A stretch of DNA of 64,000 nt from Polyangiaceae bacterium (GTDB taxonomy: Bacteria > Myxococcota_A > Polyangia > Polyangiales > Polyangiaceae), in assembly GCA_013361525.1 (NCBI GenBank), contig JABFXY010000096.1, positions 1 through 64,000 on the forward strand, in the 5' to 3' direction. The notes under the pieces are model-generated. The model worked only from the letters and a program-made list of their open reading frames with translations, made no database searches and was not told where the DNA came from. Position numbers and translations under genes: made by a program. Position 1 is the first letter of the stretch, and every line of letters begins with the position of its first letter. This document shows, one piece after another, positions 1 to 9,569 of the stretch.

Positions 1-172
1 TACTGGGTTCGCGCGCATTTGTCGAGTCGATTGAGCTCGCACGAATCGACTAGGAAGAAGCGCTCGCACTGGCCAGCATCGAGAAGATGCGGGCCCTCGG
101 AACCCTGTCCGATGCAGCGCTCGACGCGTCGTGCGCTGGAAACGCGAACTGAGCCATCTCGCCTTGAGAAGG

Positions 173-3100
173 CTATGTCGGCGCGCCCGTGTGCTCCGAA
201 GGCTGAATAGGAACTGTGAAATGCAGCGTCGTCCCTCTACCAACCACGCTCTCCGCCCAAGCTCGGCCGCCGTGTGACTCCACGATGCCTTTGACGATTG
301 GAAGGCCTAGTCCGGCGCCCCGCCGTCGTGCGAGCTTCGCCTGCCAGAAGCGGTCGAACACATGCGGCAGGTCCCCCTCGTCAATCCCGCGTCTCGTATC
401 GGCCACCCAGAAATGGATGTTGTCGTCGGTGCGCCGCGCACCGACCGTCACCGTCCCGCCGGGCGGCGTGAACTTGAGGGCATTGCCGAGGAGGTTCTCG
501 AATACTTGAAGTAGGCGGTCTCGATCGGCCTGCAGCGCCGGCAGGCCTTCTTCGATATCGACCAGCAGCTCCACCGAGACCGCCGACGCGTGAGGTCTCT
601 GGGCCTCGACGGCCTCCGCGATGATGGCGGAGGGTGAGATGCGATCCAGATCGAGCGACAGGCTGCTGCCCGCCTCGAGGCGCGTCACGTCGAGCAAATC
701 CTGAATCAGTCGGTTCATCCGTCGTGCGGCGCGGTCGATCACCGCAGCGGCACGGCAGTCGCTCTCCGTTCCACGCGCGCGTAGAACTCCGGCCTGAAGA
801 AGCACGGCCCCCAGCGGATTGCGCAAATCGTGGGCGACGACCGACAGGACGTCGTCTCGCGCAGCGATCGCTTTCTTGGCCACCGCGAATAGTCGCGCAT
901 TGTCGACGGCCAGCGCGAAGTGTGCCGCGACCTCCTCGACGAACGCGGCATCTTCCGGCATGAACGCTCGATCCCGGTCTGTCGATATCAGGAGCAGTGT
1001 TCCAATGAGGGAGTCTCGCGCGCGGAGCGGCGTCCAGGCCAAAGAGGTCGGCGCGAGCTGCGCGAGCAGCTCGCGATGGGTCTCGTCGCGTGCGATCAAG
1101 TCGAGATACCTCGTCGTCACGCGGGGAACTACCGCCGTGGTCCTTCGGGCAGTAGCATCGTCGAGTGAAGAGTAGGGTTTTCCAAAACCCATTTCTTCGA
1201 GGGCCGCTACGACGGGGCCCGCGCTCGGATCCCGGTGCGCCACGGTACGACGTGACCTAAACTGCCCATCATCGGGATCGTCGAGCAGCTCGATGACGCA
1301 GATCTCCGCAAGCTGCTTCACGAGCAGCTCGGAGGCGCCGGTGACGATCTCAGATTGTTCCAGAGACTCCGTAAGCAGGAGGCTCATGGCGGCGAGCAGA
1401 TGCTCTTGCTCGGCGCGTCGTGTCTCGCGCGTTACGTCTCGGCTGATGACGAGGTAGCCGATCGACTGACCATCGTCGTTCAAGCGTCGAGAGACGACGA
1501 CGCTTGCGGTGAACACCGAACCATTCTTCCGTCGCTGCGTGCAGCTGGTCTCGGCGCTGCCACTCTCGAGCGCGCGGGCGTAAAGGCCGCGAATCCGACT
1601 GGCGCATTCTTCGTCTCGGGCGAAGAGCAAATCGGCGCTTTGGCCGACCAGCTCGGATGGCGCATAGCCATAACTGCGTGATGCCCCGGCATTGAAAAGC
1701 AGCACGCGACAGTCCAGGTCGAGCGCGATGACGGCGTGATCCGTGGCGCTCTCGAGGACGTTGTCGAGGAATCGCTTTGCGCCCCGAAGCTCCTCCTCGA
1801 GCCGTAAGCGCTCGGTGACGTCGCGCAGAACGACCGTCAACGTGAGATCCCCGTCGAGCGCTAGCTTGGAAATCCCCGCCTCGGCCGGGAACTCAGCGCC
1901 TCCGCGCCGAAGGCCGTAGATGCCCTTACCCCGGTGCTCCAGCTGACGTGATGTTTCAGAGCCCAGGGCAAAGCTACGAACGTGGCTGCGGTGGAGTTTT
2001 CTGAAGCGCTCGGGGATGAGGAGCTCGAGCGGGTTGCCAACGACTTCATCGGCCGCGTAACCGAAAATCCTCTCGGCGCCGTGATTGAAGATTGTAATCT
2101 GTTGGCTCTCGTCGATCGAAATGATTGCATCCGGAGCTATCGAGATGATTCCCTCGAACCGAGCTCGCTCGCGGGCCAGCGCTTGCTCTGCGGCACGTCT
2201 TTCGCTGATATCGCGCGCGATGATCTGCCATCTCTGGTCGGACAAGATCGTGGTGCTGACTTCGACTGCCGCCGGTGGCCCGTCTTCTCGCCGAAATTCA
2301 CAATCTACGACGCTGCTCCCTCCCTGGAGCAGCTCGTCGCGAAGTTCCATGAATCGGGACGCATCGACCGGCGAGACGAACTCGGCGAGTGGGTGCCCGG
2401 CAACGGCGGAGCGGCTCTTGCCCAATATCCTGCACCCGGCGGTGTTCACCTCGAGACATCGTCCGCTCAGATCGAGAACGAAGATTCCATCCGAAGCCTG
2501 GTCCACGATCGCGCGTGCTCTCGCACGGCTGCGCTCGAGCTTGCGGTGCGTTCTATCGAGCGGCAGAGCCGCGAGCGTGATCATCACGAATCCAACGCCG
2601 GCCATCAACCCGGTCTGCGTGGCGACGATGAGCGGTGGGTCGACGATGTCGAGCGTCGCGAACACGCGCACCACGAAGAGTCCTAGCGCGGGGGCCGCGA
2701 CGAGCATGGCCAGTAGGAGGTGCCTGAGCATGACGCCGCCGGGACCCGTCGACGTGATGGTCCGCATGACGCCGGCGGTGTTCCGCTCGAGCAGCAAGCC
2801 CGCGCTTATCGCTCCGACCGCAATTGCGGTAGGCAGCGAGACCCCGACGATTGGTGCGCCGGTCGCTCGATACAATGGCCCCGCTCCGAAGATGTGACCC
2901 AGCAACGCCAGGAACGCGATGAGACCGGCGCTCAACGCGCATAGTTCGGCGGGCCGTAACCGAGCGCTCCGACGGACGTCGAATGTAAATATACTAATCG
3001 CCAAGAGTGAGAGCGCGGCCGCCGTAGGAGCTGACGGCCGGTTGGCAGGAGACCCCGGCCAAACATTCTCCACGACGGAGTTGATGCGCAGGTCGCGTTG

Positions 3101-3508
3101 GAGCGCGTACTCGAGCAGCGTCGCGACGCCGATCGCCAGCACGAGGCTCGCCGCCGATATCCAAGCCACCCGAACCGGGAATCGCGCTGACGGCCTGTCC
3201 CTGAGCGCTCCGACCAATCCGAGCAGAGTCAGCGCGATGGCGGTGTTCAGCCTCATTGCCGATTGGCCGGGCACAAAGCTCAAGAGGGTCTCGGTCTTCG
3301 TTGCCCAGCCGACCAGGCCGAAGCCGCCGAGCGCGGCGCCGGCGAGGCTCAGCCCGCGGCCAAGCAGGGCGAGCTTCGCCTCGCGCGATGCCCTCAACGA
3401 CGTTGCAGGAGTAGTGGAAGGACCTTGACCTGTGGCCTCCTGATGTTCGAGCTGCGGCGCGATGGTCGTCATCGGTAGCGTGCGCACGGTTGCGACCGCA
3501 GGCGACAT
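173..3508 (-). CDS. Membrane-anchored multi-PAS/GAF hybrid-less sensor histidine kinase
   Basis: 1111 aa. The first ~320 residues hold about eight hydrophobic segments, a membrane sensor of MASE-like character that I cannot assign to a named family. Three PAS domains follow (roughly 335-435, 450-565, 575-700), then a GAF domain (~705-870), a HisKA dimerisation domain with H-box VVAHDLRNPLGAV (His near residue 893) and a C-terminal HATPase domain with N-box ENLLGNALKF and G2-box GAGLGLPIVK. No receiver domain is present, so it needs a partner response regulator, and none is adjacent. The G1 box reads VADTRRGI where DTGxGI is usual, so one conserved glycine is arginine. A start at MTTIAPQ (3472) is an alternative; neither start has a strong ribosome site. 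The kinase assignment is firm; signal and output are unknown. Confidence 0.93.
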   Translation of the reverse strand: MSPAVATVRTLPMTTIAPQLEHQEATGQGPSTTPATSLRASREAKLALLGRGLSLAGAALGGFGLVGWATKTETLLSFVPGQSAMRLNTAIALTLLGLVGALRDRPSARFPVRVAWISAASLVLAIGVATLLEYALQRDLRINSVVENVWPGSPANRPSAPTAAALSLLAISIFTFDVRRSARLRPAELCALSAGLIAFLALLGHIFGAGPLYRATGAPIVGVSLPTAIAVGAISAGLLLERNTAGVMRTITSTGPGGVMLRHLLLAMLVAAPALGLFVVRVFATLDIVDPPLIVATQTGLMAGVGFVMITLAALPLDRTHRKLERSRARARAIVDQASDGIFVLDLSGRCLEVNTAGCRILGKSRSAVAGHPLAEFVSPVDASRFMELRDELLQGGSSVVDCEFRREDGPPAAVEVSTTILSDQRWQIIARDISERRAAEQALARERARFEGIISIAPDAIISIDESQQITIFNHGAERIFGYAADEVVGNPLELLIPERFRKLHRSHVRSFALGSETSRQLEHRGKGIYGLRRGGAEFPAEAGISKLALDGDLTLTVVLRDVTERLRLEEELRGAKRFLDNVLESATDHAVIALDLDCRVLLFNAGASRSYGYAPSELVGQSADLLFARDEECASRIRGLYARALESGSAETSCTQRRKNGSVFTASVVVSRRLNDDGQSIGYLVISRDVTRETRRAEQEHLLAAMSLLLTESLEQSEIVTGASELLVKQLAEICVIELLDDPDDGQFRSRRTVAHRDPSAGPVVAALEEMGFGKPYSSLDDATARRTTAVVPRVTTRYLDLIARDETHRELLAQLAPTSLAWTPLRARDSLIGTLLLISTDRDRAFMPEDAAFVEEVAAHFALAVDNARLFAVAKKAIAARDDVLSVVAHDLRNPLGAVLLQAGVLRARGTESDCRAAAVIDRAARRMNRLIQDLLDVTRLEAGSSLSLDLDRISPSAIIAEAVEAQRPHASAVSVELLVDIEEGLPALQADRDRLLQVFENLLGNALKFTPPGGTVTVGARRTDDNIHFWVADTRRGIDEGDLPHVFDRFWQAKLARRRGAGLGLPIVKGIVESHGGRAWAESVVGRGTTLHFTVPIQPSEHTGAPT

Positions 3509-3562
3509 CGAGCGAGCGTGCTCGGGGAAGCTTGCGATGCACGGGATTCTCGGCGGGAGCGT

Positions 3563-4051
3563 TCAGGACTTCTTCTCGGCGGGCGTCCCAATCGGGATCT
3601 TCTTCGCGAGCGATTCCGAGCTCTTCGGCAAAACGACTGAGAGGACGCCGTCGCGCAGATCGGCATGGATGGCCGCTGTATTGACGGACTCGGGGAGCGT
3701 GAACGAGCGCGTAAAGCTACCGTAGGAGCGCTCGTACGTGTAATACGTATCCCCCTTGTCCTCCACTTCCGCCTCGCGTTTTCCGGTCACGGTGAGGCGA
3801 TTGCCCGCTAGGTTGACCTCGAGGTCCGACTGCTTGATGCCGGGGACGTCCGCGCGAAAGACGTAGCTGTCTTTCGTCTCCTTGATCTCGAACGCGGGCT
3901 CGAAGCGTAGGGGCTCGTCGACCGTGAACGGTGTCATCTCGCGGAAGGGGTCCCACGCCATCATGCGTGAGAGCCAACGCGAGGGCTCCCATCTGGAGGG
4001 CGCGCTTGTCTGGCGCGGCAGGCCTTGCTGTTTCACTTGGATGTTTCCCAT
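3563..4051 (-). CDS. Hsp20/alpha-crystallin small heat-shock protein
   Basis: 162 aa ATP-independent holdase chaperone. The alpha-crystallin domain spans about residues 50-145. It opens with FEIKETKDSYVFRADVPGI and contains the beta-strand motif LAGNRLTVTGKRE and the C-terminal IPI-type anchor (KKIPIGTP). The start is supported by AGGAAGGAG about 8 nt upstream. It lies downstream of the PRPP synthetase-like gene and groEL on the same strand, so a stress operon groEL-prs-hsp20 is likely. Such small heat-shock proteins protect unfolding proteins until GroEL or other chaperones refold them. Nothing unusual in length or composition. Confidence 0.95.
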   Translation of the reverse strand: MGNIQVKQQGLPRQTSAPSRWEPSRWLSRMMAWDPFREMTPFTVDEPLRFEPAFEIKETKDSYVFRADVPGIKQSDLEVNLAGNRLTVTGKREAEVEDKGDTYYTYERSYGSFTRSFTLPESVNTAAIHADLRDGVLSVVLPKSSESLAKKIPIGTPAEKKS

Positions 4052-4125
4052 GATCGACTCCTTCCTCTAGCTAATGAAACGCAGTTGTCGTGCCAGCGCT
4101 TGAGGGCACGATGCGCGCTCATGCG

Positions 4126-5040
4126 TTATCGCGACTGTCGTCCGATACGGCGAATCGCCTCGACGAGCACCGGTGCAACGGAGACCACGTCGATTGGCAT
4201 CGACGGCGACCACGGCTGCGGAACCGTGTCGGTTACGATGATCCGCCGCGCACCGCCTTTCAGCAGGCGCGTCGCCGTTTCTTCGGTGAATAGACCATGC
4301 GTGGCTGCGACCGTCGCGCCGTCGTGCGCCCCGTGCGCACGAAGTGTCTCCAGTGCCGCCGCGATCGTTCCGCCAGTGGAGATCATGTCGTCCACGATCA
4401 CCGGAACGCATCCGCTCACGTCCCCGAGCAGCTCGATGTCCTCGACGTCCCACGCCGTCCGCCGGATCTTGCGCACGAGCGCGACACGTAGCCCCAGCAT
4501 GGCCCCCAATCGCTGGGCGATCTTGGCGGCACCTAGATCCGGCGCGACGACGACGGAGTTTGCAACGAGGTGCTGGCGAAGCGAGACCGCGAGCTGACCG
4601 AGCGCCGACACGTGCAGAACGGGCATCCCGAAGAAACCCTCGAGCGCGGGGGCGTGCAGATCGATCGAAATGATCTGCCGAAAGCCGGCAGTCGATAGCA
4701 TGTCGGCGAGGACCCGTGCACCCAATGACGTCGCCGGATCGAGGCAGCGCTCCTGCCGCGATAGACCGAGATAGGGCACAACGGCCGTGACGTCGGACGC
4801 GCCCGCCCTACGCAGCGCATCCGAGACGAGTAGCAGCTCGAGAGCACGCTCCCCGACGGGAGCGTGCGTAGGTTGCACCACGAATACGTCTGCCCCTCGG
4901 GCGTCTCCTTCGACCTTGGCGCGCATCTCCCCGTCAGGAAACCGCGCAATCGCGATTGGAAATAGCGCATGCCCGAGCTCGGCAGCGAGCGACTGCGCGA
5001 GCGCGGGGTGCGAGCCGCCGGACGCGATGAGAATCGACAT
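4126..5040 (-). CDS. prs: Ribose-phosphate pyrophosphokinase-like protein
   Basis: 304 aa, the usual length of PRPP synthetases, which transfer pyrophosphate from ATP to ribose 5-phosphate for nucleotide, His and Trp synthesis. Visible motifs are IARFPDGEMR near residue 35, PYLGLSRQER near 95, SIDLHAPALEGFF near 125 and the PRPP-binding loop VIVDDMISTGGT near 210. The catalytic flexible loop is VRKIRRTAWDVED, shorter and different from the KRRP loop of classical enzymes, so this is a divergent class. The start has GGAGGAG just upstream and lies 18 bp after groEL stops. A second, stress-associated PRPP synthetase beside chaperones is plausible; the housekeeping copy would be elsewhere (inference). 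Confidence 0.88.
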   Translation of the reverse strand: MSILIASGGSHPALAQSLAAELGHALFPIAIARFPDGEMRAKVEGDARGADVFVVQPTHAPVGERALELLLVSDALRRAGASDVTAVVPYLGLSRQERCLDPATSLGARVLADMLSTAGFRQIISIDLHAPALEGFFGMPVLHVSALGQLAVSLRQHLVANSVVVAPDLGAAKIAQRLGAMLGLRVALVRKIRRTAWDVEDIELLGDVSGCVPVIVDDMISTGGTIAAALETLRAHGAHDGATVAATHGLFTEETATRLLKGGARRIIVTDTVPQPWSPSMPIDVVSVAPVLVEAIRRIGRQSR

Positions 5041-5058
5041 GGCTCCTCCGTGGTACTG

Positions 5059-6681
5059 CTACTCCAAACCCATCGTCTCTTCGCGCTTCGCGGTCGTCGG
5101 CTCCGGGAGTTCCGTCATCGTCGCTTCCGTGAGGAGCAGGATGCCGGCGACGGAGACAGCGTTTTCGAGGGCGATCCGAACGACCTTTGCCGGGTCGATG
5201 ATTCCACGCTGAATCAGGTCGACATATTCTCCGGTCGCCGCGTCGAAGCCGTCGTTACCCTTTCCCCCCCGCATGCGCTCGACGACGACACCCGCGTCGG
5301 CGCCGGAGTTTTCTGCGATTTGGCGCGTCGGCACTTCTAGAGCGTGACGCAACATACGAAGAGCAGTTCGCTCGTCGCCCTCGCATCGCTTCTCCTCCTC
5401 AGCCACGGCCTCGGCAGCGCGAAGAAGCGTAAGGCCGGCGCCAGGAACGACCCCTTCGGCGACCGCGGCCTTGGTGGCGCTGATCGCGTCCTCGAAGGCT
5501 TCCTTACGTGATTTCATTTCCGCTTCGGATAGGGCCCCTACTCGCATGACGGCGACGCCGCCCGTGAGCTTCGCGAGCCGCTCCTGCAACTTCTCGCGGT
5601 CGTAGTCACTCGTGGTGTCGCTCATTTGACGCCGGATTTGCTCGACCCGAGCGTCGATGGCAGCGGCCTTGCCGGCGCCTCCTACGATTGTCGTGGATTC
5701 CTGCTTGATGACGGCACGGCTCGCCCGGCCGAGATGCTCGAGCGGCACGTGCTCGAGCTTGACGCCGGTCTCTTCCGACACGACATGACCGCCGGTCACG
5801 ATGGCGATGTCTTCCAACATTGCCTTGCGTCGATCGCCGAAGCCCGGAGCCTTCACGGCAGCACAAGCGAGCGTGGCGCGCAGCTTGTTCACGACGAGGG
5901 TCGCAAGCGCCTCGCCCTCTACGTCCTCCGCGATGAGCAGCAGGCTGCGACCGCTCTTCGCGACCTCCTCGAGCACCGGAATGAAGTCGCGCATCGCGGC
6001 GATTCGACGGTCGTAGAGAAGGATGAGCGGCGACTCGAGGATGCATTCGAGCCGGTCCGGATCGGTGACGAAATAGGCAGACAGGTATCCGCGGTCGAAT
6101 TGCATTCCCTGCACGATCTCGATCGCAGTCTGCGTACCCTTCGCTTCTTCGACCGTGATGACGCCTTCGCTTCCGACCTTGTCGACCGCATCGCCCACGA
6201 GCTCGCCGATGGCGGCGTCGTTGTGCGCCGAGACAGTCGCGACTTGCACCTTCTCACGTTTGCTCGTGACGGGGCGCGAGAGCTTCCGAATGACATCGAC
6301 TGCCACGGCGACGCCCCGCTCGAGCCCGCGCTTCAGATCGATTGCGCTGGCCCCTGCCGCGACGTTTCGGAGACCTTCCGCGAAGATAGCGTGCGCAATC
6401 AGCGTCGAGGTCGTGGTGCCGTCGCCGACCGCGTCCCCGGTGCGCTCGGCGGCCTGACGCACGACGCGCGCGCCCAGGTCCTCGACCGGGTCCTTGAGCT
6501 CCAGCTCTTTGGCAATGGTCACTCCGTCATTGCAGACGATAGGAGCCCCCCACTTCTTGCCAATCAGGACGCTCTTCGACTTGGGGCCGAGCGTGACACG
6601 CACGGCGTCGGCCAGCGCCGTCGCCCCGGCGAGCACCTTCTCCCGTGCAGACGCGTGAAACAATAGCTGCTTGTGGCTCAT
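5059..6681 (-). CDS. groEL: GroEL/Cpn60 chaperonin (extra copy without groES)
   Basis: 540 aa group I chaperonin subunit. Family landmarks are VTLGPKSKSV, the ATP-site GDGTTTSTL near residue 88, the apical-domain stretch GMQFDRGYLSAYFVTD, KAPGFGDRRKAMLEDIA and the C-terminal equatorial EGVVPGAGL. The start is set by GGAGGG upstream. No groES lies next to it, and the C-terminus ends in a charged tail (TAKREETMGLE) instead of the usual Gly-Gly-Met repeats, both typical of specialised paralogues. It is the first gene of a probable operon with prs and hsp20. I looked for a CIRCE operator in the divergent promoter region and found none. Confidence 0.96.
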   Translation of the reverse strand: MSHKQLLFHASAREKVLAGATALADAVRVTLGPKSKSVLIGKKWGAPIVCNDGVTIAKELELKDPVEDLGARVVRQAAERTGDAVGDGTTTSTLIAHAIFAEGLRNVAAGASAIDLKRGLERGVAVAVDVIRKLSRPVTSKREKVQVATVSAHNDAAIGELVGDAVDKVGSEGVITVEEAKGTQTAIEIVQGMQFDRGYLSAYFVTDPDRLECILESPLILLYDRRIAAMRDFIPVLEEVAKSGRSLLLIAEDVEGEALATLVVNKLRATLACAAVKAPGFGDRRKAMLEDIAIVTGGHVVSEETGVKLEHVPLEHLGRASRAVIKQESTTIVGGAGKAAAIDARVEQIRRQMSDTTSDYDREKLQERLAKLTGGVAVMRVGALSEAEMKSRKEAFEDAISATKAAVAEGVVPGAGLTLLRAAEAVAEEEKRCEGDERTALRMLRHALEVPTRQIAENSGADAGVVVERMRGGKGNDGFDAATGEYVDLIQRGIIDPAKVVRIALENAVSVAGILLLTEATMTELPEPTTAKREETMGLE

Positions 6682-6753
6682 TGCTGCCCTCCGCGACGGT
6701 TCAATTTAGTTCGTTTGCAGCAAGCGAACCACGGCGCTTTGCGCAGCATGCTG

Positions 6754-6768
6754 GGGAACGTGCATTGC
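6754..6768 (+). promoter_or_regulatory. Weak sigma-54-type -24/-12 candidate before acs
   Basis: GGGAAC-N5-TTGC matches TGGCAC-N5-TTGC at 8 of 10 positions, and its TTGC ends 30 bp before the acs ATG. In GC-rich DNA such 8/10 matches arise by chance many times per 64 kb, so this is only a candidate. Confidence 0.22.
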
Positions 6769-6798
6769 AGCGTCGCCCGCGATGGAACCTTCAGTCGA

Positions 6799-8592
6799 AT
6801 GTGTCGCATTCACCACGACGTGGCTGGTGACGTCGTGACGTTCCGAGCGATCGAGAAGCCGGACGGCGCCACGAATCTTGGTGTCTGGCGGGCGGCGCGG
6901 GACTCGTTCTCATGGCCGCTCGCGCGCTCGTGGCTCGACGGCCTGCCTGGCGACAAGGGACTCAATATTTGCCACGAGGCGGTCGTCCGACATGCCAGCG
7001 GTCCGCGCCACGATGTCGAGGCAATCCGCTTCCTGGGGAAGGAAACGAAGAGACGGTCCTTCACTTATGCGCAGCTCGAGGTTGAGACCGCACGCTTCGC
7101 GAACGCTCTAGCGGCTCTGCAGGTGGGCCGCGGCGATGTGGTCGCCGCGCTCACCGGGCGTGTGCCCGAGCTCTACATCGCAGCACTCGGGGCGCTACGC
7201 GCCGGGGTCGTCTTCTGCCCACTCTTCGCCGCATTCGGTCCCGAGCCCATCGAAGCACGCATGCGATTGAGTGGCGCGAAGGTGCTCGTCACGACGTTGC
7301 CCTTGTATCGCAGGAAAATCGAGCCGATTCGAACGCGTCTTCAAAACCTGAAGCATGTGATCATCCTGCCAGAAGAGGATGGCTATTCACTCGCGACTGG
7401 GTGTCACGGGTGGGACTCGTTGGTTCGAGGGGCTTCGCCACGCCACGTGATTTCCCCGACGCCCCCAGATACACCTGCGCTTCTGCACTTTACGAGCGGC
7501 ACGACCGGGACGCCGAAGGGCGCGTTGCACGTGCACGATGCGGTGGTCATGCACCATATGACAGGTCGCTACGCGTTGGATCTGCGCGATGGCGACGTGT
7601 TCTGGTGCACGGCCGACCCCGGATGGGTGACCGGCACATCGTACGGTATCATCGCGCCGCTCACGTGCGGCGCGACGCTCCTCGTCGACGAAGCGGAGTT
7701 CGACGCATACCGCTGGTACGAGACGCTCGAACGAGAGCGGGTGTCCGTTTGGTACACCGCGCCTACGGCGATTCGAATGTTGATGAAGGCGGGGACCGAA
7801 CCATTGAAAGGACGCGATCTGTCCTCTCTACGGTTTTGCGCCAGCGTTGGGGAGCCGCTCAACCCCGAAGCCGTGATCTGGAGCCAACGGGTGCTCGGCC
7901 AACCCTTCCACGATAATTGGTGGCAGACCGAAACGGGCGGCATCATGGTCGCGAACTTCGCGTCGATGCCCGTGCGGCCCGGCAGCATGGGGCGGCCGCT
8001 CCCTGGGGTGGAGGCTGCAATCGTCCGGCGCAGACCCGACGGCCGTCTCGAGCCGATCGAGACTCCCGGCGTCGAAGGCGAGCTTGCGTTTCGGCCTGGC
8101 TGGCCATCGATGTTTCGCGCTTACGTCAACGCCCCGGAGCGCTACACGCAGTGCTTTCAAGATGGATATTACCTGTCCGGTGATCTCGCGCGACGCGACG
8201 CGGACGGCTACTACTGGTTCGTCGGCCGTGCCGACGACGTCATCAAGAGCGCCGGCCATCTGATCGGCCCGTTCGAGGTAGAGAGCGCGCTTCTCGAGCA
8301 CGATGCGGTGGCCGAAGCCGCGGTCATCGGCAAGCCCGATCCCGTCGCCGGGTCGATTGTAAAAGCCTTCGTGCTGCTGCAAGACGGTATCGTGCCGTCC
8401 CCTGCGCTCGAGCGCGAGCTTCTCGGGTTTGCGCGTCGTCGGCTCGGTCCGGCGATTGCCCCCAAAGAGCTCGCGATCGTTCCGATGCTTCCGCGTACGA
8501 AGAGCGGCAAGATCCTGCGTCGGCTTTTGAAGGCGCGCGAGCTGGGCCTTCCCGAAGGAGACTTGTCGACGCTGGAAGGAGGAAGCGCGTGA
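6799..8592 (+). CDS. acsA: Acetyl-CoA synthetase (AMP-forming, AcsA type)
   Basis: 597 aa acyl-adenylate-forming enzyme that activates acetate with ATP and CoA to acetyl-CoA. The P-loop-like A3 motif is HFTSGTTGTPKGALHVH near residue 230. The A5 motif DNWWQTETGG, the A7/A8 stretch YLSGDLARRDADGYYWFVGR and the C-terminal A10 motif PRTKSGKILRR follow; the lysine in A10 is the classical acetylation-controlled residue. The frame is open to 6673, inside groEL's 5' end. I chose ATG 6799 because it leaves room for the divergent promoters and keeps the expected N-terminal length. It is the first gene of a translationally coupled operon with PDH E1 and E2, so both pathways feed acetyl-CoA. Confidence 0.9.
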   Translation: MCRIHHDVAGDVVTFRAIEKPDGATNLGVWRAARDSFSWPLARSWLDGLPGDKGLNICHEAVVRHASGPRHDVEAIRFLGKETKRRSFTYAQLEVETARFANALAALQVGRGDVVAALTGRVPELYIAALGALRAGVVFCPLFAAFGPEPIEARMRLSGAKVLVTTLPLYRRKIEPIRTRLQNLKHVIILPEEDGYSLATGCHGWDSLVRGASPRHVISPTPPDTPALLHFTSGTTGTPKGALHVHDAVVMHHMTGRYALDLRDGDVFWCTADPGWVTGTSYGIIAPLTCGATLLVDEAEFDAYRWYETLERERVSVWYTAPTAIRMLMKAGTEPLKGRDLSSLRFCASVGEPLNPEAVIWSQRVLGQPFHDNWWQTETGGIMVANFASMPVRPGSMGRPLPGVEAAIVRRRPDGRLEPIETPGVEGELAFRPGWPSMFRAYVNAPERYTQCFQDGYYLSGDLARRDADGYYWFVGRADDVIKSAGHLIGPFEVESALLEHDAVAEAAVIGKPDPVAGSIVKAFVLLQDGIVPSPALERELLGFARRRLGPAIAPKELAIVPMLPRTKSGKILRRLLKARELGLPEGDLSTLEGGSA

Positions 8593-9569
8593 CCTACCTC
8601 GATATGTCGCGAGAGCACGCGACCGAGCTGCTCGAGCGGATGGTGCTCATCAGGCGTTTCGAGGAAAAGTGCGCCGAGCAGTACTCCGCTGGCAAGATTC
8701 GGGGATTCTTGCATTTGTACGTCGGGGAGGAGGCCGTCGCTGTCGGCGCCCTTGCGTCCCTGCGACCCGATGACAACGTCGTCGCCACTTACCGCGAGCA
8801 CGGACACGCGCTCATACGCGGCATATCGCCCAGCGCGGTCATGGCAGAAATGTATGGCAAGGCGACCGGATGCGCCCGCGGGCGAGGTGGATCCATGCAC
8901 TTGTTCTCCGACGCCGGGAGACTCTTTGGTGGAAACGCGATCGTCGCCGGAGGATTGCCAATCGCGTGCGGTCTCGCGCTCGCCGACCTCATGTCGAAGC
9001 GTGAGGCCGTCACCGCATGCTTCTTCGGTGACGGTGCCACCGACGAGGGTGCCTATCATGAGGCGCTGAACCTCGCGTCGCTCTGGAAGCTGCCGGTGCT
9101 CTTCCTATGCGAGAACAACTTGTACGCGATGGGAACCGCGCTCGAGCGGCACGCCGCCGAGACGGACCTGACGCGAATACCGGCAGCCCACCGGATCCCT
9201 TCGGAGGCGGTCGACGGAATGGACGTTGCCGCAATCGAACGGACCGTGCGCTACGCAGCCGACCTCGTGCGGGACGGGGCGGGGCCTCGGTTCCTCGAGC
9301 TCCGGACGTACCGTTTCCGGGCCCATTCGATGTATGACGCGGAGCGATACCGCAGCAAGGACGAGGTTGCGAAGTGGATGGAACGTGACCCGATTACCAT
9401 GTTCGAGCGGCGCCTGCGCCAACAGGGGCTCATCGATGACACGCTAATATCGCAGATCGAAGAGCGGGTCGCGAACGTCGTCGCAGCAGCCGTCGACGCC
9501 GCGGAGGAGGCTCCGCTCGAGCCCGTCTCGAACCTGTGTCGCGACTTGTACGCGAGGGCACCCACGTGA
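8589..9569 (+). CDS. pdhA: Pyruvate dehydrogenase E1 component, alpha subunit
   Basis: 326 aa thiamine-diphosphate-dependent E1 alpha of a 2-oxoacid dehydrogenase complex. It contains GGSMHLFS near residue 100 and the ThDP/Mg motif GDGATDEGAYHEALNLASLWKLP near 145, ending in the C-terminal half with ELRTYRFRAHSMYDAE. That His-Ser pair is the phosphorylation-loop region of E1 alpha. The GTG start overlaps the acs stop as GTGA, so translation is coupled. Length and sequence fit pyruvate-type (or acetoin-type) E1 better than branched-chain E1. Acetoin dehydrogenase is the main alternative, but the E2 lacks the alpha/beta-hydrolase part of AcoC. Confidence 0.9.
   Translation: MTYLDMSREHATELLERMVLIRRFEEKCAEQYSAGKIRGFLHLYVGEEAVAVGALASLRPDDNVVATYREHGHALIRGISPSAVMAEMYGKATGCARGRGGSMHLFSDAGRLFGGNAIVAGGLPIACGLALADLMSKREAVTACFFGDGATDEGAYHEALNLASLWKLPVLFLCENNLYAMGTALERHAAETDLTRIPAAHRIPSEAVDGMDVAAIERTVRYAADLVRDGAGPRFLELRTYRFRAHSMYDAERYRSKDEVAKWMERDPITMFERRLRQQGLIDDTLISQIEERVANVVAAAVDAAEEAPLEPVSNLCRDLYARAPT

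Noticed and set aside
1..172. Small gene at the left edge
   Set aside because: Short Arg/Ser-rich frame overlapping the kinase 3' end; no ribosome site or motif, nothing else recognised there.
6682..6798. CIRCE heat-shock operator before groEL
   Set aside because: No TTAGCACTC inverted repeat or close variant is present.
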